A stretch of 64,000 nt of DNA, from NCBI GenBank assembly GCA_963752565.1, contig CAVVZC010000021.1, positions 1-64,000 of the forward strand, in the 5' to 3' direction. Shown here piece by piece: positions 16,280 through 25,552 of the stretch. The first letter of the stretch is position 1. Each line of letters opens with the position of its first letter. Under the pieces are notes generated by a model. The model had not been told where the DNA came from, did no database searches, and saw nothing but the letters and a program-made list of their open reading frames with translations. Source of the stretch: UBA11574 sp963752565. Lineage in GTDB: Bacteria > Desulfobacterota > Desulfobacteria > Desulfobacterales > UBA11574. Both the position numbers and the translations under genes were made by a program.

Positions 16280-16745
16280 GCTACTTCAATTGATTTGCAA
16301 CGGCTTGATTCAGTAAATTCTGAGCTTCGATAAGTTTTTTATACTTTGACTCTATTTTCTCGATATTTCGAGACAATATAGCCTTCAATAAATCGCCTTC
16401 CAATTCAGCAACATCAATTCTGCAATAGTAATCCATCGTTTCTTTAAGATGGGCTATGACAATCTTACCCGTTAAGATTGGATGATTGTTCGTTACATTT
16501 GCATCATCAAATCGTGTGCCGTGTTCAAGCTCGACCTCCAAACCTTTTCGGAAATCCTCAAGGGGAATCTCCATTGATTTCGTATTTACAATTTTAAGGA
16601 TTGTGGATGCTTCTTCCTCCGAAACAACTGGGTCCGTTTTTTCAGACCAATCACTCAACCCGATTGCTTTACAGACTTTTTTTACCTCTTCAATAGTAAC
16701 GTATTCAGGCAGTTTCATAATTTTCTCCTTTTTTGAGGCATCTAA
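16195..16745 (-). mobile_element. Solo 551-bp integron gene cassette
   Basis: The cassette runs from the G/TT cleavage point in GTTAGATGC (reverse strand, 16746/16745) through a ribosome-binding site, one ORF and an attC site, to the second cleavage point GCG/TTA (16195/16194). The circular form would recreate TTAGCGTTAGATGC, whose GTTAGATGC is the exact complement of the R'' box GCATCTAAC. The single ORF starts 27 bp inside the boundary, as in typical cassettes. No integrase, attI or second cassette is visible, so it is probably inserted at a secondary site with a GTT core (joined flanks would read AATGTTACTG). Confidence 0.7.
16281..16718 (-). CDS. DUF5661-like protein carried on an integron cassette
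   Basis: A 145-residue soluble protein. The segment LEVELEHGTRFDDANVTNNH ... LTGKIVIAHLKETMDYY resembles the DUF5661 family in wording and position; function is unknown. The N-terminal 45 residues look like a small helical domain (TIEEVKKVCKAIGLSDWSEK), and the C-terminus is a coiled-coil-like helix (LSRNIEKIESKYKKLIEAQN). There is no signal peptide or TM segment. Start at Met 16718 is fixed by AAAAAAGGAGAAAATT ahead of it; an upstream frame to 16748 reads through the cassette boundary. The TAG stop is followed almost immediately by the attC R'' box. No own promoter is obvious, as is usual for cassettes. Confidence 0.7.
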   Translation of the reverse strand: MKLPEYVTIEEVKKVCKAIGLSDWSEKTDPVVSEEEASTILKIVNTKSMEIPLEDFRKGLEVELEHGTRFDDANVTNNHPILTGKIVIAHLKETMDYYCRIDVAELEGDLLKAILSRNIEKIESKYKKLIEAQNLLNQAVANQLK

Positions 16746-16746
16746 C

Positions 16747-17549
16747 ATTAGATATTGATTCGCTGCAAAAGAATTTCAGCTTATAAAAAAAAATGAATAT
16801 AAGCAAGATCTGTACAGCGATTGTTCAGACCGCGAAATAATCTCACCTTTTCCGATAGCATATCCAATTGAAAATTCAAAAAAATTTGCTAGATTTAGCA
16901 CAACTCAGTTTTTTGATATACGTTTTTCCTAAACTGAAAATGCGAAACTTTGTGGAGTATTTGCATATTGGTTCGCTGCTGAAGAATTACAACCACAAAT
17001 TAGAAGGATTCTCATGAAGGATTTCAAAAGGCATCTCATATCAAAGAAACATTGTGTCAAAAAAAACTTCACTATTATTTGAATTGGGTTGCTCGCCTTG
17101 CATATGCCTTGCAAACATTTAATTTCATTAGGAATTGTGATGCGATAATGACGTATCTGAAAAATTATACCCCGTCCCTTTCTGGCCATGAGATGAAATC
17201 CGTTAAATTGATAGATACCAGATTCGAACTGTAAATATCAAGCCAAAATCATTTTTCAGATATCCATTTCGTTTTTTATTAGAATTTAAGAACATATTGA
17301 TAAAACAGGAGAAATTTTTCCAACTAAGGCGTTAAATCCTTAGTATTGCATGAACCAAAAGGCTTAAATATACCAACACCCCATGTCCTTTTTATGACAT
17401 CCGTCATTGAAACCGCACTTTCACCATTTCGCTATTTTGACATGGGAACTATTTACAACGTACACACTCAAATTATAGACGGCATCATCTTTTTTTCCAT
17501 TTTCCTTGGCCTATCAAAATTCGCTTTCCACAAACCTTTCCCGGAAGAC
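16747..17549. other. Gene-free AT-rich stretch between cassette and IS remnant
   Basis: About 800 bp without a believable gene. A degenerate short repeat occurs at about 16750-16780 and 16966-16996 (ATATTGATTCGCTGC / ATATTGGTTCGCTGC, each followed by a similar AAGAATT). It could mark a small duplication. Confidence 0.5.
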
Positions 17550-18136
17550 CTGGCAATGCTAAGGCCCGACCATCGTAATCATGTTTGGTCCTATGATTTT
17601 ATGATGGACCGCATCCATTAATGGTCGTCCGATAAAGATCCTGACGGTGATTGACGAATACAGCCGGCAGTGTTTGGTCATTGTTGTTGATAGGAAAATA
17701 AAAAGTGATGGCGTGCTGGATTGTTTAAGTGATCTGTTTCTTCTTTACGGCGTCTCGGAGCATATCCGATCTGATAATGGCCCGGGGTTCACAGCCAAAA
17801 TGGTTTGCGAGTGGTTAGACGTATCGGTGTAAAAACACTGTTTATCGAACCCGGGAGTCCTTGGGAAAATGCGTACAATGAGAGCTTCAATGGAAAATTG
17901 AGAGATGAGTTGCTAAACAGGGAAGTATTTTACAATCTGAGAGAAGCAAAGATAGTTATTGAAAAGTGGCGGCAGGAATATAATACAGTCAGGCCGCACA
18001 ACAGCCTTGATTATCGACCGCCGACACCAGAGGCTATAATGCCTTTACACTTTAATCCTTTTTGGTTATCGTCTTTACAGGAAAATATTGTACAAATTCT
18101 AACTTAAAATGTGGTACAAAAAGTGGGGGCAGGTCA
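17550..18136 (+). mobile_element. IS3-family (IS407-like) element remnant with frameshifted transposase
   Basis: The sequence encodes the C-terminal rve/DDE half of an IS3-type OrfB. LRPDHRNHVWSYDFMMDRIH carries the first Asp. VIDEYSRQCLVIVVDRK ... IRSDNGPGFTAKMV carries the second Asp, and SPWENAYNESFNGKLRDELL the Glu. It ends with YNTVRPHNSLDYRPPTPEAI. One indel near 17620 and another near 17817 break the frame. OrfA and the N-terminal part of OrfB are missing, as is the left terminal repeat. The right end is intact to TGACCTGCCCC (complement) at 18136 and matches the solo end at 14746 in inverted orientation. The element should be immobile. Confidence 0.85.
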
Positions 18137-18361
18137 AATATATAGCGTTCTGAACGCGGCTCGGCTATGATTGGAAAGCGTGTACGTACCATCAGCTTTA
18201 TGATCAATACCGCAGCATTCGGTTGTTCATCAGATATCTCAAACGGTTTCATATGCACTGTACAGAAATTTCGTGACGACCCGACATGAAAAAACATAAC
18301 CATTCGATAAAACTTGTTTAAACAAGCATTCAACAAGACACCAACATTGTGGAGACGTCCT

Positions 18362-19738
18362 ATGAAAACCATTCGTATTCATCTCTATGCATTGTTATTA
18401 TTCGCAGTATCTTTTTTCTTCCCGCTATTTGCCAGTGCGACAGACGATCAAAATGAACTGTTGCCCGAACCTTTATCCATGGCAGAAGCGATTCAGCTGG
18501 CTGTAAGTCGGAATCCGGAAATAAAAGCGGCACAATTTCAGGTGGATGCTGTTAAATCCAACTCTGTAAAGGCCCAATCCGGTTTCTACCCGCAGCTTTA
18601 TTTTACCCAATCCTTCAACCGCACCACCAATCCCATGTGGGCATTTGGCACCAAATTGAATCAAGGTGTCATTACCCAAGCAGACTTCAATCCTGTCAGT
18701 CTGAATGATCCGGATGCCATTAACAATTTCGCATCTTCTTTCTCTTTGTCGTGGTCTATCTATGAAGGCGGTCGAACTAAACTCGGCTGGGAACAGGCCA
18801 AACAGAACCTATCTGTTGCATCATTGACGCTTGAACGGACCCGACAGAACGTGATTGCGCGAACTGCAGCGGCATATGTCGGACTTGTTCTTTCACAGAA
18901 AAATATCATGGTTACAAAACAGGCCCTTGAAACAGCGACCGCCAATCTTAAAATGATTCAGTCCCGCTATGACAGCGGTTTTGTGGTAAAAAGCGATCTT
19001 TTAAGAGCCATGGTTCATATTGCAGATTTAGAACAGCAGCATCTTTTAGCAGAAAGCCGGTTCAAAATAAATGAGGCGATGTTGAATGCTTCCATGGGTT
19101 CCGGTGAAGCCAACCCCTTGAACCCGGTGACGCCGTTGACCATTGGTGCCGAGATTAACGGAATCATTGACACATGTATCGACACCGCCCTATCTAAACG
19201 CCCTGAAATGGGTGCGTTACGCCTTGAGGAAGATATTGCCAAAAAAGATATTAAAAAATCACAATCCGGTCATTACCCGGACGTAAACCTGGTTGGAAAT
19301 TACGAAATCAACACTGAAGATTTCAGTGATTCCGCGGACAATTATACCCTCGGGGCCGTCGTGCGGGTCAACATCTTCAGCGGAAACCGCATCTCCGAAG
19401 AAACAAAAGCAGCAAAATCGATGCTGAGCCGGGTTCATGAAATGCAAAAAAGTATAGAGCTGGGAATAAAAGTCCAAGCCCGGGAAGCTTTTCTAAAGGC
19501 AAAAAGCGCCCGGGAAAGGATACGGGTGGCGAAAATCGCAGTGGATCAGGCTGAAGAAGGATTGCGTATTGTAAAAAATCGATATAATAACGGCTTGTTA
19601 ACTATCGTCGGCCTTCTTGATGCAGAGCTGGCCCGCCAACAGGCCCACACCAACTATTTCAAGGCGCTTCACGATTACAAGGTGGCTCGCATCGAGCTCG
19701 CCCTGGCTTCAGGAACCATTGATACTGATTTTCAATAA
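18362..19738 (+). CDS. TolC-family outer-membrane efflux channel
   Basis: A 458-residue outer-membrane factor, first gene of an RND efflux operon. The signal peptide is MKTIRIHLYALLLFAVSFFF...ASA. The mature part has the two OEP repeats: AIQLAVSRNPEIKAAQFQVD begins the first (residues about 45-240) and CIDTALSKRPEMGALRLEED the second (about 270-450). The barrel-strand-like SLSWSIYEGGRTKLGWEQA and the equatorial helices with KQALETATANLKMI and AEEGLRIVKNRYNNGLLTI fit TolC trimers. GGAG lies 9 bp upstream of Met 18362; the frame from 18314 lacks this. It is followed 21 bp later by the adaptor gene. Substrate cannot be read from sequence. Confidence 0.9.
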   Translation: MKTIRIHLYALLLFAVSFFFPLFASATDDQNELLPEPLSMAEAIQLAVSRNPEIKAAQFQVDAVKSNSVKAQSGFYPQLYFTQSFNRTTNPMWAFGTKLNQGVITQADFNPVSLNDPDAINNFASSFSLSWSIYEGGRTKLGWEQAKQNLSVASLTLERTRQNVIARTAAAYVGLVLSQKNIMVTKQALETATANLKMIQSRYDSGFVVKSDLLRAMVHIADLEQQHLLAESRFKINEAMLNASMGSGEANPLNPVTPLTIGAEINGIIDTCIDTALSKRPEMGALRLEEDIAKKDIKKSQSGHYPDVNLVGNYEINTEDFSDSADNYTLGAVVRVNIFSGNRISEETKAAKSMLSRVHEMQKSIELGIKVQAREAFLKAKSARERIRVAKIAVDQAEEGLRIVKNRYNNGLLTIVGLLDAELARQQAHTNYFKALHDYKVARIELALASGTIDTDFQ

Positions 19739-19759
19739 AATATCAAAATGGAGTCCATC

Positions 19760-20887
19760 ATGCAGAAAAACAAACGATTCTTTTATTTCATAATATTTAC
19801 CGTGGTCTTTCTCTTAATGGGTTGCGGGGAAAAAATAGAGCCGGGCAATGTTGAACCTTCAAAAAAAGGGCGTGTAAAAGCACCGGTGGTTTCGGCTAAA
19901 ATTATCAGCCAACCTTTTTTTTACGAATCTGTTGGAACGGTCAGTGCCAAGATTGTCAGTACCATTTCCAGCAAGCTCATGGGATCTGTAAGAGAAGTTT
20001 TTGTCCGGGAAGGAGACCATGTCAAAAAGGGGGATCGGCTTGCAAACATCGATGATCGTCAGGTGGGTGCAATGTTGCGTCAAGCAAAAGCTGGGCTTGC
20101 GGAAGCCCGGCGCGCCGAAACTGCGGCCGGCGCAGGCGCAGAACTTGCGATTGCCACCTATACCCGATACCAGAACCTGATGAAAGATGAGTCCGCCAGT
20201 CTCCAGGAATTTGATGAGATCAAATCCAGATACCAACAGGCCCAAGCCGGGCTGGCCGCCGCGAAACAGCGCGTCAAACAGGCCGAAGCGAGTTTATCAT
20301 CGGCTGCTGCAAGTGCCAATGATGCCGTTATCGTATCACCCTATGACGGAACCATTCGGGCGAAAATGATTGATGTAGGAGATCTTGCCACACCGGGAAA
20401 ACCGCTTTTCACGCTTGAAACAACAGGGAACTACATCGTGGATCTGTTGCTACCCGAACAGTATATCCATGCCGTTGGCTTAGACCAAGAAGTGACGGTC
20501 ACGGTTTCCGCCCTCAACAACAAAGCATTTCCAGGAAGCGTACAGGAAATTTTCCCTGCCGCCGATGCAAAAAGTCGCTCATTTTTAGTCAAGGTTAGAA
20601 TACCGGCTGACAAGGCACTGCGATCCGGTATGTTCGCACGGGTTTCAATCCCGGTGGGCGAAAGCGGCTTGCTTTTTATTCCTTTAACCGCCGTGATACA
20701 TTCCGGACAGTTGACCGGCATTTATATTGTGGATGATTCGCAAACCGCCAAATTTCGACTCATTCGAACCGGCAGGACATTCGGCGAGTCCATAGAAGTC
20801 TTATCAGGCCTCAAGGAAGGGGATCGCTATGTAACCGCTCCTCCACCAACTCTAATCAACGGCATGAAAGTGGAGATTGATTCATGA
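19760..20887 (+). CDS. RND efflux periplasmic adaptor lipoprotein (HlyD/MFP family)
   Basis: A 375-residue membrane-fusion protein linking the RND pump to the TolC channel. The lipobox LMGC (Cys at about residue 22) predicts a lipid anchor. The order is: barrel-sandwich half-motif (SSKLMGSVREVFVREGDHVK, residues about 70-90), an alpha-hairpin rich in Ala/Glu/Arg (about 95-190), the second lipoyl half with VSPYDGTIRAKMIDVGD, then the beta-barrel and membrane-proximal domain ending LINGMKVEID. GGAG sits 8 bp ahead of Met 19760; the Met at 19748 is less well placed. The stop overlaps the pump start by 4 bp (ATGA), indicating translational coupling. Confidence 0.9.
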   Translation: MQKNKRFFYFIIFTVVFLLMGCGEKIEPGNVEPSKKGRVKAPVVSAKIISQPFFYESVGTVSAKIVSTISSKLMGSVREVFVREGDHVKKGDRLANIDDRQVGAMLRQAKAGLAEARRAETAAGAGAELAIATYTRYQNLMKDESASLQEFDEIKSRYQQAQAGLAAAKQRVKQAEASLSSAAASANDAVIVSPYDGTIRAKMIDVGDLATPGKPLFTLETTGNYIVDLLLPEQYIHAVGLDQEVTVTVSALNNKAFPGSVQEIFPAADAKSRSFLVKVRIPADKALRSGMFARVSIPVGESGLLFIPLTAVIHSGQLTGIYIVDDSQTAKFRLIRTGRTFGESIEVLSGLKEGDRYVTAPPPTLINGMKVEIDS

Positions 20888-23800
20888 CGCAAAAAACAGG
20901 TGTGGCCGGAAAAATTGCACAGTTTTTTATCGATTCCAAGCTGACCCCTCTGTTTATTATCGCTGCCATTTTGCTGGGCATCGCATCTGTCATCGCTCTT
21001 CCCAGGGAAGAAGAACCCCAGATTATCGTTCCCATGATCGACATCTTTGTAAAAATGCCCGGTGCCAGCGCCAAAGAAGTCGAAGAGCGGGTCACAAGCC
21101 CCATGGAAAAACTGTTGTGGGAAATTCCGGGCGTTGAATATGTATATTCAACATCCAGCCCTGGTATGTCCATGGCGGTGGTCCGCTTCTACGTGGGACA
21201 GGACGAAGAAAAATCCATCGTTCGTCTCCAGTCGAAGCTCATGGCAAACTATGATCTCATTCCCTGGTCGGTGACACCTCCGCTCATTAAACCGCGATAT
21301 ATTGACGACGTTCCGATTCTATCGCTGACATTCTGGGGGGAAGGGTTCGATCATTACACATTGCGTCGTGTAGCGGCAGAAGTCGAAAATATGGTCAAAC
21401 GCGAAAACAATGTTGCCATGACAACCCTTATCGGTGGCGAACGGCGACAGGTTCAGGTTCGGTTTGATCCGGTGCGACTGGCGGCTTACGGCCTCGATCT
21501 TGAGCAGGTCGCCATGTCCGTCATCGCTGCAAACCAGGAATCTGAAACCGGCACCTATCCTTCCATCAAAGGCCAGGTCTTGGTTCACACGGGCGGTTTT
21601 TTAAAAACGATAGAGGATGTCAAAAGTGTAGTAGCAGGGGTGCACGACGGTAAACCTATTTATCTTCGGGATGTTGCAGACGTCATTGACGGCCCGGAAG
21701 AGCCGAATCAGTATGTTTTTTTCGGTATTGGTCCGGCCGCTGTAGAAAAAACTACCGCCGACCATCTGCCCCCAAAAGGGGTTTTCCCTGCCGTTACCCT
21801 CACCGTTTCCAAGCGAAAAGGGGCCAATGCCGTCGCTGTATCCCATCGCGTGCTGGAACGAATTCACCGCGCAACGGGCAGCGTCATTCCTGACAATATT
21901 CATATCTCCGTCACCCGAAACTATGGGGACACCGCCAAAGAAAAATCGAATGAATTGCTCTTTCACATGATGATCGCCATTATTTCCGTCACAATTTTGA
22001 TATGGTTTGTTTTGGGACACCGTGAATCCGGCGTCGTTGCCATTGCCATTCCCGTGACACTCGCTCTCACCATGACAGTTTTTTATCTGTACGGGTATAC
22101 CTTGAACCGGATCACCCTTTTTGCGCTGATATTCTCCATCGGAATCCTTGTGGATGATGCCATTGTGATCGTGGAGAATATCGTTCGTCACTTCCGGCTT
22201 CCGGAAAATCGTGAGCGTTCCAGGGTCACGGTGGCCGTCGAAGCGGTGGACGAAGTCGGTAATCCCACCATTTTAGCGACATTAGCCGTCATCAGCGCAA
22301 TTTTACCAATGGCGTTTGTCGGCGGACTCATGGGGCCGTACATGAGACCCATTCCGGTGGGAGCATCCGCCGCTATGATCTTTTCACTTATCGTGGCTTT
22401 TATTGTTACCCCATGGGCTTCAATGCGAATGATAAAGCACAAACCAACAACGACAACCGGTGAACACGGGGAAGAAGACTGGAGCACGCGGCTTTATCGA
22501 CGAATAATGACTCCTTTGATTGAAAATCGATTCTGGCGATGGGTTTTTCTGATCAGCGTCATTGTTCTTCTCCTGATTTCATGCGCTATGGTGGGTGTCG
22601 GATGGGTTCGGCTCAAAATTCTCCCATTTGACAACAAAAACGAATTTCAGGTTATTCTCGACATGCCGGAGCGCGCCACATTGGAAGAAACATCAGCCGC
22701 TGTTATGGAAATGGGAGATTATATCAAAACCGTTAATGAAGTCACCGATTATCAGCTCTATGTGGGCACCTCGGCGCCGTTTAACTTTAACGGCCTTGTG
22801 CGCCATTATTATCTGCGAAGCAGTGCTCACCAAGCAGACATTCAAGTGAATCTGGCAGAGAAAGGACATCGAAAAAACCAGAGTCATGATATCGCCAAAC
22901 GCGTTCGTCCGGCATTAAAATCCATAGCCGACCGTTACCATGCAAGGGTTAAGGTGGCTGAAGTCCCGCCCGGTCCACCGGTGTTATCCACACTGGTGGC
23001 TGAAATCTACGGCCCCGATTACCGTCGCCAAAAGCAAATTGCTGCCGATATCATGAAAATCTTTGAAGAAACACCCGGCGTGGTTGATGTGGACTGGTAC
23101 ATGGAAGAAACCCAACCCCGCTATAAGATTGAGGTCGACAGCGAGAAAGCCGCCCTTCACGGGATCAGTGTGGCCCGGATTAACCGTACCCTCGAGATGG
23201 CACTTAAAGGACAACAGGCGGGTCTGCTTCATCAGCCCAGGGAAAAAGAGGATGTGCCGATACTGATGCGGCTTCCGTTATCCGCCCGTGCCGGAATTCA
23301 GCGTCTTAAAATGCTGAAACTTGCTTCAGCCGACGGTGGCCTGGTACCGCTCTCTACACTGATCAACGTCCTTAACATCCCCGTGGATCAGAGTATTTAT
23401 CATAAAAATCTCATGCCGGTGGTATATGTTATCGGGGATGTGGCCGGTGTTAAGGAAAGCCCCGTATATGCCATTTTGGAAATGAAAAAAAAGATCGATG
23501 CCATCCAACTGCCCGAAGGATACAATATCACCCAACATACCGCCGGTATTCCTTCTAGCGACCGGAAATATGAAATGAAATGGGACGGTGAATGGCACAT
23601 CACCTATGAAGTTTTCCGGGATCTTGGAATTGCGTTTGCCGTGGTTCTGGTGCTGATATTTGTGCTGGTTGTGGGATGGTTTCAATCTTTCAGCACACCG
23701 CTGGTCATTATGGCCGCCATTCCTTTTTCTCTCATCGGCATCCTGCCTGCGCATTGGGCCCTTGGCGCATTTTTTACTGCGACCTCCATGATCGGATTTA

Positions 23801-24135
23801 TCGCAGGAGCCGGAATTGTTGTGAGAAACTCCATCATCCTGGTCGATTTTATAGAATTGCGTCTGAAAGAGGGAATGCCACTGGATCTTGCGGTCATTGA
23901 CGCCGGCGCCGTACGCTTTCGGCCCATGATGTTGACCGCCGCAGCTGTTGTGGTCGGTGCTTCGGTTATTCTGTTCGATCCCATTTTTCAGGGCCTTGCC
24001 ATATCCCTTATGGCAGGAGAAGTTGCTTCCCTCTTTTTCTCAAGGATGACGGTCCCGATCCTTTATTTTCTGGATAAGCGGTGGGAATTCGCTCATGGGC
24101 ACTTAACACCATCGGAAAAACAATTGTCTGAGTAA
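20884..24135 (+). CDS. RND-family efflux pump (AcrB/HAE-type inner-membrane transporter)
   Basis: A 1083-residue proton-driven tripartite efflux pump subunit. It shows the normal RND plan: TM1 at about residues 20-38 followed by PREEEPQI, a large periplasmic loop, TM2-7, a second loop, and TM8-12. TM4 contains GILVDDAIVIVENIVRH, with the two Asp residues needed for proton relay. The pore-domain opening VKMPGASAKEVEERVTSPME is typical. The PREEEPQI variant and divergence from AcrB suggest a less studied HAE-like subfamily; the substrate (drug, solvent, lipid) cannot be predicted. ATGA overlap with the adaptor stop sets the start. It is the last gene of the tolC-mfp-rnd operon; no repressor is adjacent. 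Confidence 0.92.
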   Translation: MTQKTGVAGKIAQFFIDSKLTPLFIIAAILLGIASVIALPREEEPQIIVPMIDIFVKMPGASAKEVEERVTSPMEKLLWEIPGVEYVYSTSSPGMSMAVVRFYVGQDEEKSIVRLQSKLMANYDLIPWSVTPPLIKPRYIDDVPILSLTFWGEGFDHYTLRRVAAEVENMVKRENNVAMTTLIGGERRQVQVRFDPVRLAAYGLDLEQVAMSVIAANQESETGTYPSIKGQVLVHTGGFLKTIEDVKSVVAGVHDGKPIYLRDVADVIDGPEEPNQYVFFGIGPAAVEKTTADHLPPKGVFPAVTLTVSKRKGANAVAVSHRVLERIHRATGSVIPDNIHISVTRNYGDTAKEKSNELLFHMMIAIISVTILIWFVLGHRESGVVAIAIPVTLALTMTVFYLYGYTLNRITLFALIFSIGILVDDAIVIVENIVRHFRLPENRERSRVTVAVEAVDEVGNPTILATLAVISAILPMAFVGGLMGPYMRPIPVGASAAMIFSLIVAFIVTPWASMRMIKHKPTTTTGEHGEEDWSTRLYRRIMTPLIENRFWRWVFLISVIVLLLISCAMVGVGWVRLKILPFDNKNEFQVILDMPERATLEETSAAVMEMGDYIKTVNEVTDYQLYVGTSAPFNFNGLVRHYYLRSSAHQADIQVNLAEKGHRKNQSHDIAKRVRPALKSIADRYHARVKVAEVPPGPPVLSTLVAEIYGPDYRRQKQIAADIMKIFEETPGVVDVDWYMEETQPRYKIEVDSEKAALHGISVARINRTLEMALKGQQAGLLHQPREKEDVPILMRLPLSARAGIQRLKMLKLASADGGLVPLSTLINVLNIPVDQSIYHKNLMPVVYVIGDVAGVKESPVYAILEMKKKIDAIQLPEGYNITQHTAGIPSSDRKYEMKWDGEWHITYEVFRDLGIAFAVVLVLIFVLVVGWFQSFSTPLVIMAAIPFSLIGILPAHWALGAFFTATSMIGFIAGAGIVVRNSIILVDFIELRLKEGMPLDLAVIDAGAVRFRPMMLTAAAVVVGASVILFDPIFQGLAISLMAGEVASLFFSRMTVPILYFLDKRWEFAHGHLTPSEKQLSE

Positions 24136-24175
24136 AGAACCATTTAAGAACTTATTGAGCATTTGTCTTTCTTTT

Positions 24176-24277
24176 TCACTTGTGATGTTGGGGATTCAGT
24201 CTATCGGCTGCAATGACAGAGCTTAAACAAATCAACATAACTGAGAATCCTACAGGTACGAAAGAAGGTCTTTTCAT
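24176..24277 (-). CDS. Putative 33-residue secreted peptide
   Basis: ATG 24277 is preceded by a near-ideal ribosome-binding site (AAAGGAG, 7 bp). The 33-residue product begins MKRPSFVPVGFSVMLICLSS, a plausible signal peptide with cleavage after VIAA, leaving about ten residues (DRLNPQHHK). It may be a genuine small protein or the intact 5' end of a gene whose remainder was lost. It lies 41 bp from the convergent RND gene and downstream of a broken glycosyltransferase. Confidence 0.4.
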   Translation of the reverse strand: MKRPSFVPVGFSVMLICLSSVIAADRLNPQHHK

Positions 24278-24360
24278 GATATTTCTCCTTTCGTAATAAT
24301 TAAGGTTATAGATTCGAATTGGTTTCCATTGAAATCGCTCGGTTCCGATCTCCTTGGTGA

Positions 24361-25479
24361 TTAAGTTTCCATCCCGAAGAAGTTGGTCATCAAAGTATTT
24401 AGCCATCTTCGAAGTACCGAATACGAATAGTATCGGTGGGCCACCCGGTAGTTGTGGTCGACCATTTGATCCCTTCGTTGGAGTGATGATAGAACTTCTT
24501 TTACTTTTCGGACGGTTCTTTGGGTCAAAAATCCATCCATGATAATCAGATCAAAGCCTTTAGGTTCGATATCTCGCACAAAAATAGCATAACGATTAAT
24601 CAGCACCGGCTTTTTGAAGTAAATCGCCTCTAAAAAAGCATTACCAAAACCTTCATAAAGACTGGGGTAGGTAATGAAATCCGCACAGGGATACACATCT
24701 AAAAGTGTATATTCCGATTCCATTCCTGGCTCTTCGCTCCACGGATCTCGCATGCGAATGCTTAATAGGCGAAGGTCGACGCCTTTTCCTTGGGATTCGC
24801 TTTTAAGCCATTCGGCATATTCATATCCCTCGTCACCAGCCTCATTGGATATCACCAGCTTGCAGCGCGGATCATCCAAGTCTTTGACCAGTTCAATGGC
24901 ATGTTCGATCCCTTTGCGCTGAACGATTCGGGCGGGTTACAAGATCACCATATCATCCGGGGTCAGGCCGATGGCCTGCCGGAGCTTTAACGTCCGTTCA
25001 TCTGATACATTGGGTGGAATGTCGAAGTCCAGAATATTGGGAATGATGAATGACGCAATGCCGGTGCGCAGCGCCAACTCTTCCTGGGCTGCGGAATTGA
25101 TGACCACATGCTCCATGTTGGGTAGATTCGGCGGAAAGGCCATACGAATATAGTCTCCAACAGCATTGACGGAAAATCGTGTCCTTTCCCAGTAAAAATC
25201 GTGGTGGTGGGCGATGGTGGGAATCTGGGTTTCGGCGATGATTTCGGTAATGGCCATCCCCAGGGGGACGTGCATCGGAATGGTCAATGCATTCTGGGGT
25301 ACCAGCAGATCAATGGAAAATTTTTGGATGAATTCTTTTATCCGAACCTTCAGAAACGTTTTCAGGCTTTGAATCGCATCGCTAACCTCAGATGAACGTG
25401 CTTTTTTCCCCAAAATACGCTCATTAATCCTCTGATTTTTTTCGTGCATTATCCTTGAGCGATTTAAAAAACAGAGCAC
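24361..25479 (-). pseudogene. GT4-type glycosyltransferase interrupted by a nonsense codon
   Basis: Two consecutive reverse-strand ORFs in the same frame form one glycosyltransferase. The upstream part has IPTIAHHHDFYWERTRF and INSAAQEELALRTG, then ILDFDIPPNVSDERTLKLRQ and ends DDMVIL at a TAA (24937-24939). Directly after that stop the frame continues PARIVQRKGIEHAIELV and then the GT-B nucleotide-sugar motif YPSLYEGFGNAFLEAIYFKK. A CAA-to-TAA change restores the expected VILQPARIV-type motif. Residues ahead of the first Met lack the usual N-terminal Rossmann start, so the 5' end also seems truncated. An intact family member would transfer an activated sugar to a lipid, polysaccharide or metabolite. 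Confidence 0.75.
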
Positions 25480-25552
25480 CCCGATTCTTCGAATAAATGG
25501 TTTCGGAAAAAGTCGGTTTTATTCGCTAAAGTGGCCATATGAGAAATCCGGA

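Noticed and set aside
17327..17340. A second attC end (GGCGTTAAAT)
   Set aside because: GTTAAAT fits GTTRRRY but no paired RYYYAAC box or complementary inner arms are found nearby; chance in AT-rich DNA.
17346..17549. N-terminal part of a 91-codon ORF running into the IS3 transposase remnant
   Set aside because: Transposase similarity begins only at LRPDHRNHVW (about 17553); the preceding residues match nothing and lie outside the element homology.
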